Assembly (NCBI GenBank): GCA_964035545.1
Contig: OZ037771.1
Span: 14,824,633-14,888,632 of the forward strand
Length of the DNA: 64,000 nucleotides
From: Bugula neritina
Lineage: Eukaryota > Bryozoa > Gymnolaemata > Cheilostomatida > Bugulidae
Direction of reading: 5' to 3'
The notes below the pieces were generated by a model. The model was not told the DNA's origin, made no database searches, and saw nothing but the letters and a program-made list of their open reading frames with translations. Made by a program: the position numbers and the translations under genes. This document shows, piece by piece, positions 14,001-31,585 of the stretch; the first letter of the stretch is position 1; each line of letters begins with the position of its first letter.

Positions 14001-17000
14001 ATTTGTGTAGTCTGATGTGCATGAAACAATTATTAGTTGATGACCAATGTTGAGTTGGAGGCTGATCATCTTTTTATGTTATTTATTGAGATAAAATTAG
14101 TAGAGTTGTAGTTGATAAGACCGTTATATGTATAAGGAAGAGAAAAAACCGGTAAAGGATTGTGGGTAATATAATAAAGTATTTGTACAGAATATTGAAA
14201 ATTATCCACTCTTGATAATTAGTTATAAGAAAGAAGAAAATTATTAGTATAATCATTTATTTGTATTAGTAGTATTATATAGATGTTTTTCATTGGGGAG
14301 GAAGATTGCGTCCTATCAGCAATCAAGAATTCTACTTTTTTGACAAGTGTAGACAAATCTGTCTATTTGCAGTCTTCTGCAGCTGGCTGCTCAGCCCAGT
14401 CCTTATCACCAGCCAAGGAAGGAAAACTCCTGTCATTAAATGTCTTCAAAAAAGAAGAGAAAGCAAGAATTTACTTTATAAATGCACCCCCGTCTTCACA
14501 TGCATTGAAACAGGTAATACGTATAATACATATGTATGTGTATGCCCACACAACTTGAACATCCACGAACGCAGGCACGCACGCACGCACGCACGCATGG
14601 CACACTTGAAAGTGCTCAGTTCTGAAATGGAATATACAGTGTATTACATAATACTGTTATAATACCTGCGTGTTATTGCCTCTAATTGAATAAAGACAGC
14701 TCTCTCAATTTTATTTTCAACTGTTGCTGAATATTCTGTATAGATGGATCTTTTCATAGTATTATGCTGTTCATAATATACTCTCATGGAAGTTCAATTG
14801 ATGTTGCAGAAACATGTGACAACTAAAAAAACATTTTTCTGTTTTTGTTTTTCAGGAAATTATCGAGAGAGAAAATATTCTTGGCTTCTCGACTGACTCC
14901 CCGTGGAAAGAGTTCTGTTTTTACTGTGGATGTGGTGATTTGGTGATTGAAGCTTCGAGAGAGATTCAAGGCAAAAAATCTCTCAAAAGGTTAAAACTTA
15001 CTGTAATATACTAAATTGATCAAAGTTGAACTATTGCTTTCAGTATAGTTGTATATCCATGTTTCTTAAAATTTCCCACTTTAGAAGTTTACATTTACCG
15101 AAGAAATGGTTCTGCTTACGAATCAAGAGTCAATAGAGTTCATAGTAACTGAGACACCGATGGTGCTAGACATCACTGCTCACCAGACGTCACCTAGCCT
15201 CTTCTCCCAGTTCTGTATCAAACTAGAAAAGATTGAGAAGCCCTCTCTACCACCCAGTCAAATTGAAGAGAAGTTGAAGGCACTTGTACAATCAATTACG
15301 GTAAGAAACTGCTTAAACTAACAGAATTAATAACATATTAGCAGTTTGTTTCTGTTCTGTAACATGATTACATTTATATAGAGTTTCATTGCTAGTATGT
15401 GGAGAGTTAATTTAGATATTCCTGTATTACCTCTTGCGTTGTGTTCTAAAATAGAGCACATTTGGTTACTTATAAACTACGTATACAAAATTATACTCAT
15501 AAATAGATCAAAAATGACAGAATGTAAAAATTAATCCAATATTATTGATACTCAGAATAATAATATTAGCAGTGTTGATGATTATACAGAATGAAAGTCA
15601 CATTAATATAGCTGATATTAGTAAACACTGCATGAATTGTACACATGCAGACACGAAACTAGTTTTAGCTGTTATTTTTATATAAGCAATATGATATATG
15701 GTACTCAAGTATAAACAGTCATGATTTATATATTATATATATATACCTTCTTGACATATTCATCTCTAGAAAATCTGCGACAAAACATCAAGCTGTGAAA
15801 TTCCAGTTTTCTTGAAACTGATGATAAAAAAAATAATTGAGGCTTCTGAGAAACCATCTTTCTGTAGTCCTAGTAGTTGAAAACTTAATTGCATAATTTA
15901 TATGCTTTAAGCAGGCAATTAGGCTGTACATTGTCTGATTCACTTATCAAATAATAAATAATTGACTGCTGAGGGTGACACATTAAAGGGAGCACTAACT
16001 AGTGTTTATATACTGCATTGTTATATCATTATAGTATTATATTATAAAACATATTATGGTATATGGTTTATATAATAATGTATACTGTTGTTATACTAAC
16101 ATAACAGTGTTTTATACAGAGTATATAAAGTTATTATTACTTAATTGAGTAATGAGGTATTAAATCTTCTTGCATGTAAAATGTTATTTATACGGTTATA
16201 GTTAGACCTGTTCATACAACAAACAGAGAGTAACCTAGCAACCAGTGAAGGGCCGCAGCAATTAACATTGCATCCACCTAGTAACAGAGAAAGCGACATT
16301 TCACTACCAACGCCAGCACCACTAACTTTAAACGAGCCTGCGTTGGAGGACTACAGCAATCCATACGCACAGCCAGGAGCGCTTACCCAGAATGCATCTG
16401 GTAACGCAGAAGAGGAGAGCAGATGATCTTGGTCTCAAGATATGCGTGCAGTCAACCGTGACTCAGCACTTCCTGTTAGAGTACCAGAAGAAAACTGTGA
16501 ACACAGGTAGAGTTCTTAGGAATATATAAAGCATTTTGTTTACTGAATAAGAGATGTCAGCTTATAGAACAAGTGCAACTAAAAGTGTTTGCTTGCCAAA
16601 GTTTGTTTATTTAATAGAAACATAAAATAATTTTGTACCACAAATTTGTTAAATTATATAGACTCACTGCAAGTCTTGTAAAGAAATGTCTTTTCTTGCT
16701 CGTCAATACGTCGATCAAGATATGCCGATTTTAAAAAGTGTTCAGGAATTTTTTACCTTGGAAAATGTACCATTACATCACCTGTTTTTATCAACATTCA
16801 ATGCCTAAATTGTTATAAGTTATGAAGTTATAAGTTATAAACATTTATATTATAAGTTCTATAATTCATTGCAAAGTGAGTTAAAGCTAGATTGAAAGAC
16901 TTTTTAATTTCAGCGACACACTTGGTGCGTGTGGCTGTAGGCCAACAGGTCTGCAAGAAACACGCCAACGAGAAATACTGGAGGTTCCAGGCCAGCGTGA

Positions 17001-17103
17001 AGGCGTGAAAAAGAATCGACGAAGCAGCGGGTACTCCTCATGGCACCCGCAATGTCCGTCCACAGCATCAAAACAATCAGACTCTCTCGAGCTAAAGCTC
17101 TAA
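8086..17103 (+). CDS. UNC5-like transmembrane ZU5-UPA protein, copy B (5' end not found)
   Basis: Thirteen exons join in phase: 8086-8325, 9335-9491, 10221-10669, 11089-11274, 11443-11564, 12316-12473, 12868-13136, 13454-13651, 14373-14513, 14856-15002, 15085-15300, 16202-16506, 16914-17103. The first has a Ser/Thr-rich ectodomain piece with NGS and NYT sequons, then a single hydrophobic span (about VGAIVGVTISTVVLLLVLLL) and a basic QRK stop-transfer. A cytoplasmic linker of about 360 residues follows, with acidic Tyr motifs (VYDEP, EIYEN) and a His-rich stretch. ZU5 begins in the exon at 12868 and UPA spans 14373-15300. The intron phases and tail residues (PEENCEH, then GAC.C) match copy A. 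An in-frame TGA at 16424-16426 would end the product after 835 read residues, although the frame beyond it still matches copy A. The ATG at the exon start is probably not the true start. No death domain is visible. Confidence 0.75.
11655..11942 (-). repeat. Two tRNA-like units with SINE body (family 2), in a gene B intron
   Basis: On the minus strand a tRNA-like head (about 11919-11850) is followed by a body ('gagttgagtggccagg') and then a second tRNA-like unit (11729-11658). In the second unit the D-stem (GTGC/GCAC) and T-stem (TTGGG/CCCAA) pair perfectly and the acceptor pairs with wobbles. The anticodon stem is broken. The body recurs at 59430-59550 on the plus strand. Confidence 0.65.
14574..14597. 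repeat. Short GCAC tandem repeat
   Basis: About five tandem copies of 'gcac' lie in the gene B intron that follows the exon 14373-14513. Confidence 0.8.
16424..16426 (+). other. In-frame TGA inside the penultimate exon of gene B
   Basis: The exon 16202-16506 is otherwise open in one frame, and its end (VPEENCEH) matches gene A, whose equivalent exon 3914-4068 has no stop. The TGA is therefore a nonsense change, a real earlier terminus for copy B, or a recoded codon. Confidence 0.75.
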
Positions 17104-25340
<8,237 letters not shown>

Positions 25341-25664
25341 TATAGCTTTCTTTGAGATAGAATAAGCAACTAATCAAAGCATAAATAATTAAATGAGCAG
25401 CGTGTATTTACATATTATTTTAATTAACTGCAAAAGAATTTTGTGAAGAGTTAGACACAGTTAAGTCCTGCATATTTTTTGCCTCAGAAATAATCCTATT
25501 TTACAAGAGATTCCCACAAATACTTGTGACAATGACACATAATATTTACCAAATTCTGTCATATCCAGTTATCGATTGATTTTTGATTGACCTAAGACAA
25601 ACACCATATCCGTGTGTTGATCAGCTTATTTGTTGCAAAAATAAAAAATGAGATGACTTGTGCA

Positions 25665-25672
25665 TATATAAG
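25665..25672 (+). promoter_or_regulatory. TATA box of gene C
   Basis: TATATAAG lies 60 bases before the ATG. Downstream is 'atcagtgtt', which gene D shares between its own TATA box and ATG, so it is probably part of a common start-site region. Confidence 0.6.
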
Positions 25673-25724
25673 CGAGGTTTGATCAGTGTTTTACATTAGT
25701 GCTAAGATTTCGAAGTACAGCAAA

Positions 25725-28189
25725 ATGGCACGCATATTGCTGGCGCTATCTTCATGTAAGTAAATTATCTTCTAGTCAAGTTGTTTATGTTTGCTGTCTC
25801 TAAGAGTTGCATACATCTGTCATTTATTACATGAACTATGGCTCTAGTATTGTGTATATTATACCATATGATAATGTTGTAGGCCTCTTATTATCTGTGC
25901 TGGTGCAAGAGGGCTCAGCTTACAGTAAGTTGAATAAAATCAATAAATTTTAATCTTCTTAAAATGATTTAGAGTTCATAATCCTGACAAGGCATGAAGT
26001 TTTTAAAATCACAAAGCAGCTGTGATGCTTTGTTAGCGCAGGCGTTCATAGATATGGTATTGCATGTGCACATATAGTATCACTGCATAGACATTCAAGA
26101 AACTACGTCTAATTACTAATAATTTGGTTGCAATGTTTGTTTATTATTTGTTTATTCTTATTTTTCCTAAACTGTGCAGCATAAAAATTCATTGCTAGGT
26201 GAAAGTGTTAATAGCTAAAGGTCTGTTAAGTTTGGAATGGGAGTCCATAACTCTTTGAAAAACTAAGACAATGTTCTCCACATATTTTAGTTGTGACTTG
26301 TCTCAATGTCCAGCCCTGCTTTACCTTCTATACTCGTGGATGCAGTTCTGCGAATGGCCATAGAAGGACTGTCTGTATGAGATATGATGCCACTCCAGAG
26401 TGCATTGCTGCCGGTGGACAAGCCGATTACCACTCTGGCACCCTTGAGACCCCAACTGGTGGCGTCTGCTATGCTAACGGTAATTCACAATATCATAATA
26501 TTCTGTGATCTTTTGTGAAACATCCTGCATACATTTATTATATTGCAAAACAGCCATAAAGAAACATCTTGGAGTATTTAAATGTGTTATAAGCTGTTGT
26601 CATATTGCTTTTTTGATGAAATAATAATTGTAATGACAGCAGTGAACTTTACAAAACTAAATAAAGATTTTTACTAAAAAACTTGCAGCACATTATACTG
26701 GTACTTTGTGGAAAATGTCAAAATTTTTGTCTGGGTGCAGTCTATATTCATACTAATGGCTGGGAATCATTTTACCATTTTTGAAACTAAAGGCGATTAT
26801 GAAGCTGGCTGATATTGCTACAGATGGCTCTACTTAAAATACAAAAGGTTCACCCCAACTAATTAATGGGGTACATATAGTCTTTAAAGTAATGCCTTTA
26901 TGATACTTTGCTCTACTCTTTATAGAACCCGACAGTTTAAACCCCCATCCAGACTATCTGGGAACTGGAAGTTTATTTCACAACGACAACTATGACATTA
27001 CTTACCCTATTAAGAATGGGGATGACATCTGCCACGAGTTTGAGGGTGGAACAGCAGTATTCGGAATACGAGATTTTGAGAGAACAACGGCCACCATCGC
27101 TAGTAATTTATAATTTGTGCTATTGAACTAAAAATATATTCATGATAAAATTTAACAAATTGCTTACTGATAAATTTCTTCAATTTTTTTATGACAGTCG
27201 CCAGTTTTCTAACACCTAGTGTGGTTTTTCAGATCATTCTTACAAAAAGAATGGATTTGACGTAACCTGCTCAGGCTACAAAAGCGTGTGTGACTCATTC
27301 TCAAACTTAGACTTGAAGGTCGAGGTCAAATACGAGGCGTGCTGCGATGGTTGCCAATACAGAAATGAAGGAAGCTGTTCCAAAACCTGTGGAACTGGGC
27401 AGCAGAAGCTTGTGTGTGACAAGCCAGGCTGCGGACACATGCATAAATTTGAAAGTTGCAACACACACGTGAGTTATTTTCAATATTAGCTGACTTTTAG
27501 TTAAAACGTTGTGCATGTGTGTGGGTTTTCTATAAATGAAACAATGCATTGGTTGGCTTGTTGTACTTTAAAGTCGTGTCCTTCTGGTGGAAACTGGTGC
27601 ACTTGGTCAAGTTGGGGTGATTGTTCTGTCACCTGTGGAGTTGGGAGGAGACTCAGAACAAGACAGGTTGGAAGTCATTGCAGTGGCCAGTCTTCTGTAG
27701 ATGAGGAAGCGTGTATTTTGCAAGTAAGACTAAATAGCTCTCTTCTATTTGTTTTAAAAAGCAAAAAGCTTTGTTTGTCATGAACTTAAATGTTTTTAAC
27801 CTTATATTCAAAACATTAAGTGTAAGATAATTTCAAAGTAAACTTGACTCGTGTTTAAAATAGCAAAAAGCAAGAGATATTAAGCACTGATTCTTGTGTT
27901 AAAGTCAATGAAAATCTGCTTAATTTATAACACTTGGTGCAGTCATATAGAAACTTTTGCTGTTAATTAAAGGAAACTTAGCACACATTTTATTAGTATA
28001 CAGCTGATAATGAATTGTAGGATAGTTGTCATGAGTTTATGTTATACTCTTCAGAGTACATGTCCCAACACGGGTAACCTTAGAAACAGAAGACGACAAC
28101 AAAGAAGGAGACGTAGGCTGGCTAGACTCAGAAACAAATGCAAACAGAAAAATAAGTCCTCAGCTAGATGCAAGAAATTAGGTTTTTAG
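25725..28189 (+). CDS. Secreted thrombospondin type-1 repeat protein with basic tail (gene C)
   Basis: Seven exons (25725-25755, 25883-25924, 26291-26479, 26926-27102, 27233-27468, 27574-27723, 28055-28189) join into 319 residues. The first two encode a signal peptide (MARILLALSS, then LLLSVLVQEGSA). Exons 3-5 form an unrecognised cysteine-rich N-terminal region. Its end (CSKTCGTGQQ) resembles half a thrombospondin repeat without the Trp motif. Exon 6 holds a full repeat start: WCTWSSWGDCSVTCG, with layered Trp residues and the CSVTCG motif. The last exon is very basic (NRRRQQRRRRRLARLRNK). This fits a secreted matrix or defence protein binding anionic ligands, but that role is inferred. Gene D, downstream on the same strand, has the same exon number and phases. 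Confidence 0.85.
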
Positions 28190-28207
28190 AAGCTGCCGGC
28201 AAACTCA

Positions 28208-28213
28208 AAATAA
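28208..28213 (+). terminator. Polyadenylation signal, gene C
   Basis: AATAAA begins 19 bases after the gene C stop codon, so the 3' UTR is probably very short. Confidence 0.7.
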
Positions 28214-28716
28214 AGATTTGGATGGAATTTACAACAAAGTTGACGTAAAAACTTGTGAAATTTATTTTAAAAATTTGCAGTTAAAATAAGTCTGTCAAAT
28301 AATGTTTTTGCATGTATATCATTTTATGTGTTGTTTGAAGCATTATTTATATAGGCTATTTAAAAAACATATGGCTTAAAAATTATAATTTTCCTAAAAA
28401 CACTATAATTCATATAACTGCATTGATTATAAACTTGAGTTGTCTACAACTTAAACTAATGATATTGCAATACTGAAGACAACTTTTGATTATTTATTGG
28501 TATATTTTGATCATTCCAGATTAATAAAATGTCATATCAAAGAACTTTTACTCCATGGGTTCATACTATGATTGGTTGTTATAATAAACTACTGCAGCTT
28601 TATATAGCCAAGATAATATTATTTAAACAAGACCTTTGATACAAATAATATTCATATACCCTTAAAATATTATTCTAACTATGCCTAAAACAACAATTAT
28701 TATCTATACCTAAGTA

Positions 28717-28717
<1 letters not shown>

Positions 28718-28770
<53 letters not shown>

Positions 28771-28775
28771 GCACG

Positions 28776-28820
<45 letters not shown>
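28718..28820. repeat. CA microsatellite with CACG interruptions
   Basis: About 100 bases of (CA)n with four 'cgca' units in the middle. It is potentially Z-DNA forming. Confidence 0.97.
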
Positions 28821-28823
<3 letters not shown>

Positions 28824-29102
28824 ACTTAAAAAGAGCAAAATCCACCGTTTATCCTATCCATTAATTAAAATAACAATTTATCAGGATACTTGGGTGCTCT
28901 TCAGTATCATATCCATAATCTGTTGCATATGCCACATGGCTAAACAATCTTAATAAACTGCATAAATAAAAGGTTAATAGACATTTATGAGTATAATCCC
29001 AACATGAGAGTAACCAAGCCAATGTGAGTGTATAAAATATGATTTGAAAATTATGAGTACAGTCATGAGTATTATAATGAATAATGGCCATTTTTAACTA
29101 GG

Positions 29103-29335
29103 TAAAAAGAACTCACAGAGGGGGGTTCACAGTCACTATCCCTGTGAGAAACCCCTTAAAGAAAAAGGTTTCTTCCCCCCCCCCAAGTGCACTAAATAAT
29201 TATTCATATGTAGCACAGAAACAATTATGACTGGATGCTCTTCCTAACATCACCAATAGCATTTACGGGCTCGAATCCACTACTTTGTGTTTACTAAGCC
29301 AGTGCTGTAACACCTAGATCACCTGTGTTCCTCTA
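29103..29335 (-). repeat. tRNA-derived SINE (family 1)
   Basis: On the minus strand it reads from a degenerate tRNA-like head ('agtggattcgagcccg') through 'gttaggaagagcatccagtc' to the 'ggggtttctcacaggg' hairpin near 29140. A C-run at 29176-29184 is an internal expansion. Confidence 0.75.
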
Positions 29336-30044
29336 ATGATATCAATTTAAGCTAGGTAATTTCGCAGGGATAGTATTTGTTGAATAAGCACAACAGCACT
29401 AAGCTAGCATGTATGCTGTGACTATATTGTTCATATATTGTTCAAGTAGTGCTTCAATTAGTTGAATAGTTTAGAATGAGATGTGTGACTACCGAAATAG
29501 CTAGAATTGCAAATGTAAATAACTTGTAACAGTTTTGTGTTTGTAGATTTCATAACATTGTTTCACGTTATTCGTGAATACTATAATGTAACCAAATGTT
29601 GAATAATGTTTCAGCACATATTCTATTAAATGACCCTATAGCATTGTTATGCATAGGAATTGATAACTTTAACATTTGTTAGTTTTATTATTTGTCACAA
29701 AAATATACAAAGTGTTTAAACTGTATCACTTGATATGTGATCATCATAACTTTTTATGTTAGGTTAAAAAAATCTTTTTAAGAGGTAAACCTAAAAATAG
29801 GGTAAAAACTTGCTAATAATATGCAATATTAGGAATTGTGATATGTTAGGAACACATTGAAAGCTATGAGCTATGTGTAGCTTACAACAAAAATTTCAAA
29901 AATAAAAATATTAGGTGAAGGGTCGCAATAAATGGTGAAAACATATATTGTTTAGCCGTTTTTTCTGTAAAATAAATTTAAAATCGCAAAAGTCAGGCCT
30001 GCCAATTAAGAAAAAGACGCAGTTAGTTCTAACAAAATACTACT

Positions 30045-30120
30045 ACTTTCACCACCACCACTACCACCACCATCACTGTCGTCACCACTACGCCACAACT
30101 ACCACTACTGCTGCTAATGT
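30045..30120. repeat. CAC/ACT trinucleotide repeat
   Basis: Interrupted 'caccaccact' repeats abut the palindrome at 30141-30264. The open frames here, on both strands, are low-complexity translations of repeats. Confidence 0.8.
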
Positions 30121-30140
30121 TTTTAAAATTACAAAAAACA

Positions 30141-30264
30141 TCAACTTGCTGTTTGACAGTTATAGCAGCAGTAGCATTAACAGTAATAGTAATAGTGCTA
30201 CTAGTACTACTCTTACTGTTACTGCTAATGCTACTGCTGCTATAACTGTCAAACAGCAAGTTGA
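30141..30264. repeat. Near-perfect 124-bp palindrome
   Basis: Two arms of about 62 bases are inverted copies, starting 'tcaacttgctgtttgacagt' and ending in its complement. The outer 39 bases match exactly, and I count five mismatches near the centre. There is no spacer. Confidence 0.9.
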
Positions 30265-30755
30265 TAATTTCCTTAAATTTATAAACTTTAACAACTTTTC
30301 ACAAGCTCTTAAAGTTTTCTTTAGGACAAATAGCAAAAGTTTTTATTACGATTGGTAAAGTAATTGATTCTTAAATTATTTATATTGTTGAAAAGTATAA
30401 CTAAGGAAAGATAAAACTATGGCAGGCTCCTAATGTTCATCGCATAGATTACATTGCATAGGTTTATAAACTTAGTTTTTATTTGGATGTTCATTTACCA
30501 CCACCATTTTTGACATACAGTTTCAAATTGTGAATAGTTGAAACTGGGTGATATAAGGTATGGCTAATTGGTAATTGTAACTATTAGTAACCTAACTTAA
30601 TTGCAACTGACTTTAAAGTTATCTCTCTTGCTTTTTAGTGTTCAAAAATATCATCCTGAGTATGTACCCAAATTTTCTTTTACTAAAAGTGGGACTTTCG
30701 ATTTAGCATTCTTTCATTTCTGGCACAAAGCTCACAGTAATGGATTTAAAGCTTA

Positions 30756-30970
30756 AGCAAGTTTATATTCACTATCTCTGCAAGAAACCCCTTGTGGAAA
30801 GGGTTTTTAAAGCAGTTTTCTAAATTGGCTAAATACTTGCTCATATATATGTAGCACAGGAGCAATTATGACTGGATGCTCTTCCTAACATCACTAATGG
30901 CTTATAGCGGGGTTCGAACCCACTATTTCCATTTTTGTTAAATAATACAGTCAAACACCTAAACTACGAG
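30756..30970 (-). repeat. tRNA-derived SINE (family 1)
   Basis: A minus-strand copy with 'agtgggttcgaaccccg' (box B), 'gttaggaagagcatccagtc' and 'ataattgctcctgtgc'. It ends in the 'aaccctttccac' / 'ggggtttcttgcag' hairpin and 'aaacttgc'. The central block is nearly identical to the copy at 29103-29335. Confidence 0.75.
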
Positions 30971-31512
30971 TTAATGACTAGCACAATAAAAATAGACTCT
31001 CACTTGTTGCAAACCAAAATTTAATTAGTTTGTTTACACAGATCGAAAAAAAAAGTGGTGTGAGCATAAGATTATTTCATTGTTGGTTCATTAGGTAAGT
31101 TGTGATTTGTAATCTGTGCAGTTCTTCGAGCTTAAACAGAATTTATGCAAATGATATGTGCATGTTTCATTGGCAAAAACTGAATGGGACAAATTCTGAG
31201 CAAAATTAGCTCTTCAAAGAAATACAAATATGGTTTCGCTAAAAAAAGTTTAGGTTTTATCTTTACGTTATTGAATAGAGACAACCTGAAGTTATAATAA
31301 ATCTAATTGAAAAACATTTAAGAATGATGAAGCTGACGCAGTTGTAAGATAATTATATTTTCAATTTTATATTAGGCACTAAAAACTTTCAATGCCCTGA
31401 TTACTATCTAGTGCTCTAATAAACTTTGTTAATAGAAGTATTAAAACCATGGTTTGTTGGCGATATGCTATTAGATTTAGCAACGCTTGAATAGTTTGTA
31501 AGTTGAAAATTT

Positions 31513-31520
31513 TATATAAA
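31513..31520 (+). promoter_or_regulatory. TATA box of gene D
   Basis: TATATAAA lies 73 bases before the ATG. 'atcagtgtt' follows at about 31549, as in gene C. Confidence 0.6.
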
Positions 31521-31585
31521 AGGAGGAATTGTAGTAGCTTTTAGTCACATCAGTGTTGTCTACAATCGGAGAAAGAAACATAAAG

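Noticed and set aside
29948-30358. 136-codon plus-strand frame and its minus-strand mirror
   Set aside because: They come from the CAC repeat and the palindrome, which gives nearly the same Ser/Thr-rich peptide on both strands.
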